A stretch of DNA of 64,000 nucleotides from Flavobacterium sp. WC2421 (GTDB lineage Bacteria > Bacteroidota > Bacteroidia > Flavobacteriales > Flavobacteriaceae). The stretch covers positions 1,488,001 to 1,552,000 of the forward strand of contig NZ_CP162004.1 in NCBI RefSeq assembly GCF_040822115.1, written 5' to 3'. Under the pieces are notes generated by a model. That model was not told the DNA's origin. It did no database searches and saw nothing but the letters and a program-made list of their open reading frames with translations. Each line of letters opens with the position of its first letter. Within the stretch, counting starts at the first letter, position 1. Of this stretch, positions 9,664 through 18,361 are shown piece by piece. The translations under genes and the position numbers were made by a program.

Positions 9664-11886
9664 ATGAAAAAAAGAACCACTTTAATCTTGTTGATGATTT
9701 CTTTTATAGGGATTGCACAACAATCAATTGATCAAAAAGTAAATGCATTGCTAAAGCAAATGACATTGGAGGAAAAAATTGGGCAACTCAATCAATATAC
9801 TGGTAATAACCAGGCAACCGGACCTATAACGATTAATCTAAATAAGGAAACAGAAATTAAGCAGGGTTTAATAGGTTCGATGTTGAATGTTTTAGGAACT
9901 CAATATACGCGACAATATCAAGAATTGGCGATGCAATCCCGTCTTAAAATCCCTTTGTTATTTGGACAGGATGTTATTCATGGATACAAAACTACGTTTC
10001 CAATTCCTTTGGCCGAAGCGGCTAGTTGGGACTTAGATGCTATGGAACTTTCGGCAAGAATTGCAGCAACTGAAGCGGCTGCAAGCGGAATCCATTGGAC
10101 ATTTGCTCCAATGGTTGATATTGCTCGTGACCCACGCTGGGGACGTGTAATGGAAGGCGCTGGCGAGGATACGTATCTTGGTTCAAGAATTGCTGCTGCC
10201 AGAGTTAAAGGTTTTCAAGGGAAGCTAGGGGATGTGAATTCAGTTATGGCTTGTGTAAAACATTTTGCTGCTTATGGCGCAGCTGTTGGAGGGAGAGATT
10301 ATAATTCGGTTGATTTGAGTGAGAGAATGTTATGGGAAACCTACTTGCCTCCATTTAAAGCAGCGTTAGATGCTGGTGCAGCAACTTTTATGAATTCATT
10401 TAATGATCTTAATGGGATTCCAGCTACTGGTAATAAATATTTACAAAGAGATATTTTAAAAGGAAAATGGAATTTTCAAGGTTTTGTTGTTTCTGACTGG
10501 GGTTCTATTGGAGAAATGGTCAATCACGGTTACGTAAAAGATAATAAGGAAGCCGCATTGGCTGCAATTACTGCAGGAAGTGATATGGATATGGAAAGTA
10601 ATGCTTACCGCTATCATTTAGCTGAATTGGTGAAAGAAAACAAAGTGCCAATTGCTTTGATTAACGATGCAGTAAAAAGAATTTTGCGTAAAAAATTCGA
10701 ATTGGGTTTATTTGATGATCCATATAAATACTGTAATCCTGAAAGGGAGCAAGCAGCATTAAATAATCCAGAACATAGAAAGGCAGCAAGAGAAGTTGCG
10801 GCAAAAAGTATCGTTTTATTAAAAAATGACAATGCTATTTTACCACTTTCAAAATCGATTAAGACGATTGCTTTCATAGGCCCATTAGTTAAAGAACACA
10901 AACAGAATATGGGATTTTGGGCTGTTGAATTGCCTGATTTGGATTATGATAAACAAGTAGTTTCTCAATGGGAAGGATTGCAAAATAAAGTTAGTAAAAA
11001 CACTCAGTTGCTTTACGCCAAAGGATGCGAGACAACTGGAGATACTAAAGAAGGCTTTGCTGAAGCAGTTGCGGTAGCCAATCAAGCGGATGTTGTTGTT
11101 TTAAGTGTTGGTGAAAGTTGGAATATGAGCGGAGAAGCTAAAAGCCGTAGTAATATTCATTTGCCAGGAGTTCAAGAAGAACTAATAAAAGTCATTCAGG
11201 CAACTGGAAAGCCAGTTGTAGTTTTAATCAATGCTGGAAGACCACTGATTTTTAATGATACTGCTGATACTGTCCCTGCTATTCTTTATACATGGTGGTT
11301 AGGTACTGAAGCAGGAAATGCGATTGCTGATGTTTTATTTGGAGACTACAATCCTTCGGGAAAATTACCAATGTCTTTTCCAAGAGAAGAGGGACAAATT
11401 CCAATTTACTACAATCATTTTAATACAGGAAGGCCAGCTCCAAATGATACAGCAACAAATTATGTTTCGGCTTATACTGATTTGAAAAATAGTCCTAGAT
11501 TTCCGTTTGGGTATGGATTGAGTTATACCACTTTTGAGTATTCTGATTTGAAATTATCTCAGAATAAAATAAAAAGCAATGAAACAATTGAAGTTTCGGT
11601 AACCATAACTAATTCAGGAAAAATAGCTGGAGAAGAAGTAGTTCAATTGTATTTAAGAGATAAAGTGGGTTCAGTGGTAAGACCAATTATTGAACTGAAA
11701 GATTTTCAAAAATTAAAATTAAATGCGGGAGAAAGTAAAACAATCCAGTTTCATATTGACAAAGAGAAATTGTCTTTTTACAATGCAGCATTACATTGGA
11801 TAACTGAACCTGGTGATTTTGATTTGATGATTGGTTCGTCTTCGGCAGATATCCGTTTGAGAGATAGTTTTGAATTAACGAATTGA
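9664..11886 (+). CDS. GH3 family beta-glucosidase (BglX-like)
   Basis: 740 aa with a signal peptide ending near GIAQQS, so it is probably periplasmic. Residues ~20-380 form the GH3 N-terminal barrel, with nucleophile D278 in VVSDWGS and the KHFAAYGA substrate loop. The (alpha/beta)6 domain follows (KNDNAILPL to DYNPSGKLPMSFP). The C-terminus is a fibronectin-III-like domain (NSGKIAGEEVVQLYLRD). It releases glucose from the oligosaccharides produced by the GH16, GH5 and GH30 enzymes. Its closest relative in the window is the GH3 at 42582-44864, which shares DVIHGYKT, PIPLAEAASWDL and MEGAGED. It is followed 12 bp later by the acetylesterase gene. Confidence 0.92.
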   Translation: MKKRTTLILLMISFIGIAQQSIDQKVNALLKQMTLEEKIGQLNQYTGNNQATGPITINLNKETEIKQGLIGSMLNVLGTQYTRQYQELAMQSRLKIPLLFGQDVIHGYKTTFPIPLAEAASWDLDAMELSARIAATEAAASGIHWTFAPMVDIARDPRWGRVMEGAGEDTYLGSRIAAARVKGFQGKLGDVNSVMACVKHFAAYGAAVGGRDYNSVDLSERMLWETYLPPFKAALDAGAATFMNSFNDLNGIPATGNKYLQRDILKGKWNFQGFVVSDWGSIGEMVNHGYVKDNKEAALAAITAGSDMDMESNAYRYHLAELVKENKVPIALINDAVKRILRKKFELGLFDDPYKYCNPEREQAALNNPEHRKAAREVAAKSIVLLKNDNAILPLSKSIKTIAFIGPLVKEHKQNMGFWAVELPDLDYDKQVVSQWEGLQNKVSKNTQLLYAKGCETTGDTKEGFAEAVAVANQADVVVLSVGESWNMSGEAKSRSNIHLPGVQEELIKVIQATGKPVVVLINAGRPLIFNDTADTVPAILYTWWLGTEAGNAIADVLFGDYNPSGKLPMSFPREEGQIPIYYNHFNTGRPAPNDTATNYVSAYTDLKNSPRFPFGYGLSYTTFEYSDLKLSQNKIKSNETIEVSVTITNSGKIAGEEVVQLYLRDKVGSVVRPIIELKDFQKLKLNAGESKTIQFHIDKEKLSFYNAALHWITEPGDFDLMIGSSSADIRLRDSFELTN

Positions 11887-11898
11887 TTTTAGAATAAA

Positions 11899-12807
11899 AT
11901 GAGCAATTTAAAAAATGCATTGTTGTTATTTATAATGCCATTTATGGTTTTTGCACAAACTAAAAAAGATACTATAAGGGTATTTTATTTGGGCGGCCAG
12001 TCCAATATGCAGGGTTTTGGTTATGTGAAAGAGCTTCCAGATTCTTTAAATAAATCAAATAAAAATGTTTTTATTTATCAAGGAAACCCTGTTGGGGATA
12101 ATGATGTAGCTGGAGGTTTGGGAAAATGGGATTTTTTAAAGCCAGGTCATGGAACAGGATTTGCATCAGATGGAAAGAACAATATGCTTTCGGATCGATT
12201 TGGTATTGAGCTTTCGTTTGCCAAAAAACTACAAGAATTATATCCATATCAAAAACTTGCAATTATAAAATATGCTAGAAATGGATCTTCTATTGATAGT
12301 AGTGGGACTGCTTATTTTGGTTCTTGGGAACCTGATTTTAGAAGCGGAAAAGGAATCAATCAATACGATTATTTTCTCAAAACAGTTAATAACGCTATGG
12401 CCATGAAAGATATAAACGGTGATGGAGTCGAAGATATTTTGATTCCAAGCGGTATCATCTGGATGCAAGGAGAAAGTGATGCCGATAAATCGGAACTAAT
12501 TGCCAATCAATATTATTCGAATTTAAAAAGGTTGATGGAGTTGATGCGAGCCGCTTTTAGAAATAATGATTTGCCTATAGTAATTGGAAAAATATCGGAT
12601 TCTGGTGATGATGTCGATGGAAAAATTTGGGCTTATGGCGAATTAGTTCAATATGGACAAGAAAAATTTGCAGCAATGGAACCCCATGTAAGCATTGTAC
12701 GAACTACAAGTACTTATAAATATACAGACAAATACCACTACAAAAGTGATGGATATATTGATTTAGGAAAAGAATTTGCAAAATCAATTTTCCTTTTGAA
12801 TAAATAA
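11899..12807 (+). CDS. SASA/CE6-type carbohydrate acetylesterase
   Basis: 302 aa with a signal peptide (cleavage near MVFAQT). The GDS-like block is LGGQSNMQG with the catalytic Ser at residue 35. A second conserved block, IWMQGESDA, lies near residue 190, and a C-terminal Asp/His pair is likely in YKYTDKYHYKSDGY. Proteins with this SASA (formerly DUF303) fold remove O-acetyl groups from sialic acid, xylan or other glycans. An EF-hand-like DINGDGVED segment suggests a bound calcium. It is the last gene of the glucan run and is followed by a bidirectional terminator. It is the second esterase of the locus, so the substrate may well be acetylated. Confidence 0.8.
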   Translation: MSNLKNALLLFIMPFMVFAQTKKDTIRVFYLGGQSNMQGFGYVKELPDSLNKSNKNVFIYQGNPVGDNDVAGGLGKWDFLKPGHGTGFASDGKNNMLSDRFGIELSFAKKLQELYPYQKLAIIKYARNGSSIDSSGTAYFGSWEPDFRSGKGINQYDYFLKTVNNAMAMKDINGDGVEDILIPSGIIWMQGESDADKSELIANQYYSNLKRLMELMRAAFRNNDLPIVIGKISDSGDDVDGKIWAYGELVQYGQEKFAAMEPHVSIVRTTSTYKYTDKYHYKSDGYIDLGKEFAKSIFLLNK

Positions 12808-12861
12808 GAAAACATCTAATTGTAAAGGAGCAACTTTAATTTGAAAAATATTTTAAAACAG

Positions 12862-12902
12862 AAAAGCCGATAGTTTCTAATAGAAAACTATCGGCTTTTT
12901 AA
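12862..12902. terminator. Bidirectional rho-independent terminator
   Basis: Perfect 15-bp inverted repeat (12862-12876 and 12885-12899) with an 8-nt loop and T/A runs on both sides. It lies between the convergent acetylesterase gene and the acyltransferase gene and can terminate both transcripts. Confidence 0.9.
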
Positions 12903-12916
12903 GTAAGGCGTATAAC

Positions 12917-14029
12917 TTATTTTAATATTTTGTTTTTTAGCCACAACCTTGTTGGTTCATCATAAAGCTTTAGACAGGCATAAGCAACAATAATACTTGT
13001 AACCAAAGTTAATATGCTGTAAGGATACGCTTCGCTAATTTTAATTTTTGTGTCAGCAACCCATCCAGTGTAAATATAAATAAAGGCATAATGCGTGATG
13101 TAAATTGGATAGGATATATCACCCAAAAATTTGCAAATACGAGCTGCATTTTTACCTTTTATTTCACCACTAGCTCCTAAATAAACAATTAAGGGAAATA
13201 GAATAATGATACTTAAAGAGTCATAAAGGCCATTTTGCCATAAGTTTTCACCACCCCCAATTCGTGGCATTGCTAAAACAAAAACAATTAACAGACTAGA
13301 CCAGAAGAACGCATTTTTAATAGTTGTAATTTTCACTAGTCGGTGCAGTAAAATCCCACCAAAGAAGGGAAACATTAAGCGGGAGAGTCCTATATGAATT
13401 TGTGTAGAATCAATTGCCCAGCCACCAATAACATCACCAGTTTCACTAGTAACTGCAAGGTGAATTAATGCACATCCAGATAGGAATACAAGTATGGAAA
13501 GTGCTGTTTTTGAAAATTTCCTTACAAAAAGGGCATAAAGAATATTACCTATATATTCATAAAATAAGGACCAGCCTGGGCCATTAAGAGGATGCATTTC
13601 GGTCCAACCTCTTATGTCTAAAGAAGGAGGGACTGGTATTAATGTAAACCCTATAATCATAACTAGAATCATTTTCCAAATAGGCACCTCATGAATTGTT
13701 GGCCACAAAATAGAATCTTGAAAATAAAAACAAATGGCCCCGATAATCATTCCCATAATGACCATAGGTTGAAGTCTCACCAGTCTACGTTTGAAAAAAT
13801 CACCAATAGACATTTTTTCCCAACGATCATCATAAGCATAGCTAATAACAAATCCAGAAAGTAAGAAGAAAAAATCTACAGCAAGGTAGCCATGATTTAT
13901 TATTTGATCCAGATGGCTTGTAGCGTGTGCTTCAAAAATATGAAATGCAACAACCATAATAGCTGCTACACCTCGTAAACCGTCTAGAATGGGGTAGTGG
14001 GGTTTTGAATGTAATGCGTTTGTTTTCAT
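12917..14029 (-). CDS. Membrane acyltransferase family 3 (OafA/NdvC-like)
   Basis: 370 aa with about ten hydrophobic membrane segments. The N-terminus has the family hallmark PILDGLRGVAAIMVVAFH, with the conserved Arg and a His at the end of the first helix. LAVDFFFLLSGFVISYAYD and FFKRRLVRLQP follow in the expected places. These inner-membrane enzymes transfer acetyl or other acyl groups from the cytoplasm to exported glycans such as O-antigen, exopolysaccharide or membrane glucans. The gene is convergent with the glucan locus and transcribed alone. The 320-bp region behind its start is shared with the divergent Nudix regulator. The acceptor molecule is unknown. Confidence 0.88.
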   Translation of the reverse strand: MKTNALHSKPHYPILDGLRGVAAIMVVAFHIFEAHATSHLDQIINHGYLAVDFFFLLSGFVISYAYDDRWEKMSIGDFFKRRLVRLQPMVIMGMIIGAICFYFQDSILWPTIHEVPIWKMILVMIIGFTLIPVPPSLDIRGWTEMHPLNGPGWSLFYEYIGNILYALFVRKFSKTALSILVFLSGCALIHLAVTSETGDVIGGWAIDSTQIHIGLSRLMFPFFGGILLHRLVKITTIKNAFFWSSLLIVFVLAMPRIGGGENLWQNGLYDSLSIIILFPLIVYLGASGEIKGKNAARICKFLGDISYPIYITHYAFIYIYTGWVADTKIKISEAYPYSILTLVTSIIVAYACLKLYDEPTRLWLKNKILK

Positions 14030-14349
14030 CGGTTTATTAATGTGGTTTTTTTAAAATGGTTAGTTTTGTAGTTGTTGTGTAATTTTGACGCAATGTACAC
14101 GTTTTTTTTATTTGCATTCCTTTTTTTGATAATTTTTCTGTTTTCAGAATGATGCTTTTAGTTAATTTTGTAAGAATTATATTTATTATAATTTAAAATA
14201 ATCCCATATTCTTAAATATTTACAGTATTTGAGCTTATTTAATAGATTGTGAACTTTGAAAATAATACTTTCTTCTATTTTCTTAAATAAAAAAAACTAA
14301 ATTGCGAAGATCGAAGAGATGAAAGTGTAATTATCAGAAAAAGAGTTTA
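14030..14349. other. Divergent intergenic region, no clear promoter
   Basis: 320 bp of very AT-rich DNA between the acyltransferase gene and the Nudix regulator gene. A TAATTTTG -7-like box is present at 14163-14170, but no good TTTG box lies 19 bp upstream; the nearest is TTTT at 14141 with 18-bp spacing. I see no coding potential and no strong inverted repeat. Confidence 0.4.
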
Positions 14350-15105
14350 ATGTTAAAAAATATTTTAGATAACAAGGAAAGATACCAACCAGGCTTATCA
14401 ATTGATTGTGTCATTTTTGGGTTTCATGATAACCAGCTTAAAGTGTTGCTAATAAAAACCAAGTATAGTAACAAATGGTCTTTGCCAGGAGGATTTGTCC
14501 CTGTAGATCAAGATATTGATCAGGCTGCAGTAACAGTTTTACACGATAGGACTGGATTGGAAGGTATATTTTTGAGGCAGTTTTCAACTTTTGGAAAAGT
14601 CAAAAGGAATAATTCGGATTTTAGTCAAGAGGTTTTAAATTTTCATTCTATTCCAATAGAAGAAGGGGAATGGTATTCTAACCGTTTTGTAACTGTAGGC
14701 TATTATGCTTTAGTTGATTTTTTTAAAACAATGCCCAATCCAGAAGGGAAAAACGGAATTGTAGAATGGATTGATCATAATGCTGTTCCTGATTTGATTA
14801 TTGATCATAAAGAAATTTTAGATAAAGCATTAGAAACACTGCGGGTAGAATTGAATTTAATGCCAGTAGGGTATAATTTACTTCCTGAAAAATTCACGAT
14901 TCCAGAATTGCAAAAATTGTATGAAACTATCCTTGGTAGAACGCTTGATAGAAGGAATTTTCTTCGTAAAATAACTGCGATAGGAATTTTGATAAAATTA
15001 GATGAAAAGAAAAGTAATGTTGCTCATAAAGCGCCCAATTTATATAGTTTTGATAAACATAAATATGAAGAAGTGGTTAAAAATGGACTGACTCAAGGCT
15101 GGTAA
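14350..15105 (+). CDS. Nudix-fold transcriptional regulator (NrtR/AraR-like)
   Basis: 251 aa. Residues ~12-150 form a Nudix domain (IDCVIFGFHDNQLKVLLIK, KWSLPGGFVPVDQDID). Residues ~155-245 form a winged-helix domain (FTIPELQKLYETILGRTLDRRNF) with the basic RRNFLRKI element typical of NrtR-type repressors. The catalytic Nudix box is eroded: where hydrolases have REU-x-EE-x-GU this protein has VLHDRTGL, so it should sense a nucleotide-sugar or ADP-ribose-like ligand instead of hydrolysing one. In Bacteroidota such regulators control local sugar-catabolism genes. The gene lies 118 bp upstream of the GH13 gene on the same strand, the probable target. Confidence 0.85.
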   Translation: MLKNILDNKERYQPGLSIDCVIFGFHDNQLKVLLIKTKYSNKWSLPGGFVPVDQDIDQAAVTVLHDRTGLEGIFLRQFSTFGKVKRNNSDFSQEVLNFHSIPIEEGEWYSNRFVTVGYYALVDFFKTMPNPEGKNGIVEWIDHNAVPDLIIDHKEILDKALETLRVELNLMPVGYNLLPEKFTIPELQKLYETILGRTLDRRNFLRKITAIGILIKLDEKKSNVAHKAPNLYSFDKHKYEEVVKNGLTQGW

Positions 15106-15223
15106 TTTTGTAACAATTTAGTTCTAAGGAAAGAATTTACTAACTATTTTATTAGGTCATTTTTCTTTATTTTTGAGACACATCTCTTTTTATTTAATAA
15201 TAAATATTTATAATTTAAAAATC

Positions 15224-17143
15224 ATGCAACAGGCTGAAAAGTTATCAAAATTGAATTTTTTTTTGAAAGAAGTGAAAATTAATGACACTAATTTTCATCT
15301 TAGATTGGGAGCAAATTTTCCAATTATAAATGATTTATTTCAAAAACTATATTCGGATAGCCCCAATAAAGAGGAAGCGTTTCAATTGCTAATGCAGTCT
15401 TTAGTTAAAAATTTTGAAAATCGATCTGATTTTCAAAAGAAACGAGATTTGAACCGTGTATCTAATCCCAATTGGTATTCAAGTGAAAAAATCGTTGGAA
15501 TGATGTTATATGTTGATCTTTTCAATATTGATTTCAATGGGCTAAAAGCAAAAATCCCTTATTTTCTTGATTTGGGTATTAATACGGTGCATTTAATGCC
15601 TTTTTTGGATGTTCCAGAATTTGAAAATGACGGTGGATACGCTGTGCGAAATTATCGCGAAGTGAATCCTAAGTTTGGTTCTATGGATGATTTTGAAGCT
15701 TTGGTTACTGAGTTTCAAAAAAACGATATGAATCTAGTCATGGATTTAGTGCTGAATCATTGTGCTGATGAACATGAATGGGCTATAGAAGGCCGTAAAG
15801 GGAATCCAAAATATAAAGATTTTTTCTATTTCTTTCCAGATAGAACTTTGCCTAACGCTTATGAAAAGTCGATGGTTGAGATTTTTCCAGATACCGCTCC
15901 AGGAAACTTTACTTATTTGCCTGAAAATGATAAATGGGTGATGACTTTGTTTTATGGCTACCAATGGGATTTGAATTATAAGAATCCAATGGTTTTGGCT
16001 GAAATGATTGATATTATGTTGTTTTGGGCCAATAAAGGTATCGATATTTTTCGTTTTGATGCAGTTGCATTTATGTGGAAGGAAATTGGTAAATTCAACC
16101 AAAATTTACCCGAAGGACATTTATTATTGCAACTTTTTAAATTGTGTGGGCAAATTGTTTCCCCAGGTGTAGCTTATATAGCTGAAGCGATTGTAGCTCC
16201 AGATGAGATTATAAAATATTTTGGACAAGGATTATCACAAGGGGATGAATGTGATATCGCTTATAACGCTAATTTCATGGCTTTAAGTTGGGAAGCAATG
16301 GCTACTCGCAATACAAATTTGCTTAAAAAATCAATGAGAGCGGTTCCTACAAAACCTAGAAATACAACTTGGATCAATTATGCAAGATGTCACGATGATA
16401 TAGGATTTGGTTTTGATGATAAATTAGTGACTGAATTAGGGCTTAATAGCCTACAGCACCGATTGTATATCTTGAAACATTATTGTGATGGATTTAATGG
16501 GAGTTTTGCTTTAGGGCAGCGATTTATGATTGAGCATGAAACGGGTAATGCTCGAATTTCGGGATCCATGGCTGCTTTATGTGGTTTAGAAAAAGCATTA
16601 ATTGAAAATAATGTGAAAGAAATTCAAATTGCCATAAAGAGAATTAATTTGCAACATGCCGTTATTTTGTCTTTAGGAGGATTACCAATGATTTATAGTG
16701 GTGATGAGGTAGGTTTGCCTAATAATTATGATTATTTAAATGATGAAAGTAAAAAGTATGATAATCGCTGGCTCCATCGTTCTAAAATGAATTGGAGTTT
16801 GGTCGAAAATATAGAAGATTCTCCATCGGCACAAGCTCAGGTCTACAAACAGTTAAAGCAATTAATTAGAATTAGGAAACAAACTCCAGCTTTCGCAGAT
16901 AACAATGATTTGCAATATATCGATTATGAAAACAGTCATTTGTTAATATATAAAAAAACAGATTCTCAAGGGAAAGAAGTATATGTTATCTCGAATTTCT
17001 CAGACTATGATACTTTTTTTAATAGTAACGTGTTTGAAAATTTAAAAAGCACAAAATTATTTAATTTACTTACTGGAGAGGATTTTGATATTCAAGAAAT
17101 TAATTTCATCAGTGCGTATGATATTTTGTGGCTGAAAAAATAA
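15224..17143 (+). CDS. Amylosucrase-like GH13 enzyme, cytoplasmic
   Basis: 639 aa from the ATG at 15224, which follows an A/T-rich leader. A TTG 51 bp earlier adds only a poor extension. There is no signal peptide. An N-terminal helical domain (~1-90) precedes the barrel, as in amylosucrases. Barrel motifs in order are DLVLNH, FRFDAVAF (nucleophile Asp), IAEAIV (acid/base Glu) and ARCHDDIGFG. The last motif resembles the HDDIGW-type region IV of amylosucrase more than an alpha-amylase HD. GGLPMIYSGDEVG follows. Family members transfer or hydrolyse glucose from sucrose, and some homologues hydrolyse maltodextrins. The Nudix regulator gene upstream suggests sugar-dependent control. I see no sucrose transporter here. 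Confidence 0.78.
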   Translation: MQQAEKLSKLNFFLKEVKINDTNFHLRLGANFPIINDLFQKLYSDSPNKEEAFQLLMQSLVKNFENRSDFQKKRDLNRVSNPNWYSSEKIVGMMLYVDLFNIDFNGLKAKIPYFLDLGINTVHLMPFLDVPEFENDGGYAVRNYREVNPKFGSMDDFEALVTEFQKNDMNLVMDLVLNHCADEHEWAIEGRKGNPKYKDFFYFFPDRTLPNAYEKSMVEIFPDTAPGNFTYLPENDKWVMTLFYGYQWDLNYKNPMVLAEMIDIMLFWANKGIDIFRFDAVAFMWKEIGKFNQNLPEGHLLLQLFKLCGQIVSPGVAYIAEAIVAPDEIIKYFGQGLSQGDECDIAYNANFMALSWEAMATRNTNLLKKSMRAVPTKPRNTTWINYARCHDDIGFGFDDKLVTELGLNSLQHRLYILKHYCDGFNGSFALGQRFMIEHETGNARISGSMAALCGLEKALIENNVKEIQIAIKRINLQHAVILSLGGLPMIYSGDEVGLPNNYDYLNDESKKYDNRWLHRSKMNWSLVENIEDSPSAQAQVYKQLKQLIRIRKQTPAFADNNDLQYIDYENSHLLIYKKTDSQGKEVYVISNFSDYDTFFNSNVFENLKSTKLFNLLTGEDFDIQEINFISAYDILWLKK

Positions 17144-17160
17144 GTTAAATTAAACCTGTA

Positions 17161-17192
17161 AAAAAACTCCATTATTTCTAATGGAGTTTTTT
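17161..17192 (+). terminator. Rho-independent terminator
   Basis: Inverted repeat AAAAAACTCCATT / AATGGAGTTTTTT (17161-17173 and 17180-17192) with a 6-nt loop, 17 bp after the GH13 stop codon. Confidence 0.88.
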
Positions 17193-17407
17193 GTGATCGA
17201 TGATCGGTTACAATCGAACACTTGATAGTAATATTGGCACTTTTCGATATTTATAATAGTAATTATGCTTTGAGGATTTACAGTTATCTTGGTATCGAAT
17301 AAAAATGGTAAGCATTGGAATGGAAAGCGTAAACTTCAGCCCGCTTACATGGGAGTATCTCAGCATTCACCTTGCTTTTCGAATGAAATATTTTAATAGT
17401 GAAATAG

Positions 17408-18295
17408 TTAATTTGAATTTATTTTTTTGAATTGCAACGGACTAAGACCGACTTCTTTTTTAAAAAGTCTTGAAAAATAAGACATATTATCAAATCCAAG
17501 AGAATAAGCAATTTCAGACACTGTTTTGTCGTCAATTATCAGAAGGTTTTTTGCTTCAGATATTAAAAATAAATGAATATGCTCTAAAGCCGTTTTTCCG
17601 CTTTCCTGTTTAAGTAAATCGCTTAGATAGCGCGGACTTAAATGCAATAGTTCTGCAAGTTGATTAACCGATGGAAGACCCTTATCGAGTTGTCCGTTAT
17701 TTACATATTGAGCAAGAATTTCATTAAATTTAGTTACCGTTTTACCGGAAATTTCAAAGCGGTTTATAAATTGACGCTTGTAAAATCGCTGTGCATATTT
17801 TAATAATGTACTAATATTAGAAAGTATAATTTCTCGACTATATTCGTCTTGGTTATTATAATATTCGTTTTCTATTTTATGAAAAATATCCCAGGCTATT
17901 TTTTCTTCCTGAGGAGAAAGATGTAGCGCTTCGTTAGTTTCATAATCAAAATAATTATAAGTAGAGAGTTCGTTGCGAAGCGGTTTACCATTAATAAAAT
18001 CTTCATGAAAGAAAATTAGAAATCCATCTTCGTCGAATTCAAGGTTTTTCATTTCTATAACCTGTCTTGGTTTTACAAACATCATAGAACCACGTTCATG
18101 ATCATATTTTGTACGTCCATACATGACAACTCCGGCTTTTAGTTTTTTGAACCCAATCATATAAAAATCACTTGTAAATTCGCGGTCACCTAAAGAACAC
18201 TTGTCTTTACAACGATAAATACTTATTAACGGATGTTCTGGTTTTGAAAAACCATTTTCACGATGCAATTCTGCCAGATTTTTATAATGTTTCAT
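17408..18295 (-). CDS. AraC-family transcriptional regulator
   Basis: 295 aa. The N-terminal ~170 residues form a cupin-like sensor domain, with a Cys-rich start YRCKDKCSLG. The C-terminal ~100 residues carry two helix-turn-helix motifs: LPSVNQLAELLHLSPRYLSD and VSEIAYSLGFDNMSYFSRLF, ending in LSPLQFKK. It lies 66 bp downstream of the start of nothing else on this strand: the SDR gene (18362-19180) precedes it on the minus strand, so the two are probably one transcript or a regulator with its target. This pairing of AraC with a short-chain dehydrogenase is common. The inducer is unknown. The 264 bp between its end and the GH13 terminator region show nothing I can name. Confidence 0.9.
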   Translation of the reverse strand: MKHYKNLAELHRENGFSKPEHPLISIYRCKDKCSLGDREFTSDFYMIGFKKLKAGVVMYGRTKYDHERGSMMFVKPRQVIEMKNLEFDEDGFLIFFHEDFINGKPLRNELSTYNYFDYETNEALHLSPQEEKIAWDIFHKIENEYYNNQDEYSREIILSNISTLLKYAQRFYKRQFINRFEISGKTVTKFNEILAQYVNNGQLDKGLPSVNQLAELLHLSPRYLSDLLKQESGKTALEHIHLFLISEAKNLLIIDDKTVSEIAYSLGFDNMSYFSRLFKKEVGLSPLQFKKINSN

Positions 18296-18361
18296 CTTTT
18301 CAGTATTTAAGACAGTACAATCTACAGAATTTAATCTGATAGATTGTACTAATTTTAATTT

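Noticed and set aside
15746..16102. 118-codon open frame on the minus strand inside the GH13 gene
   Set aside because: Composition and position show it is the shadow of the GH13 reading frame, with no signal, motif or leader.
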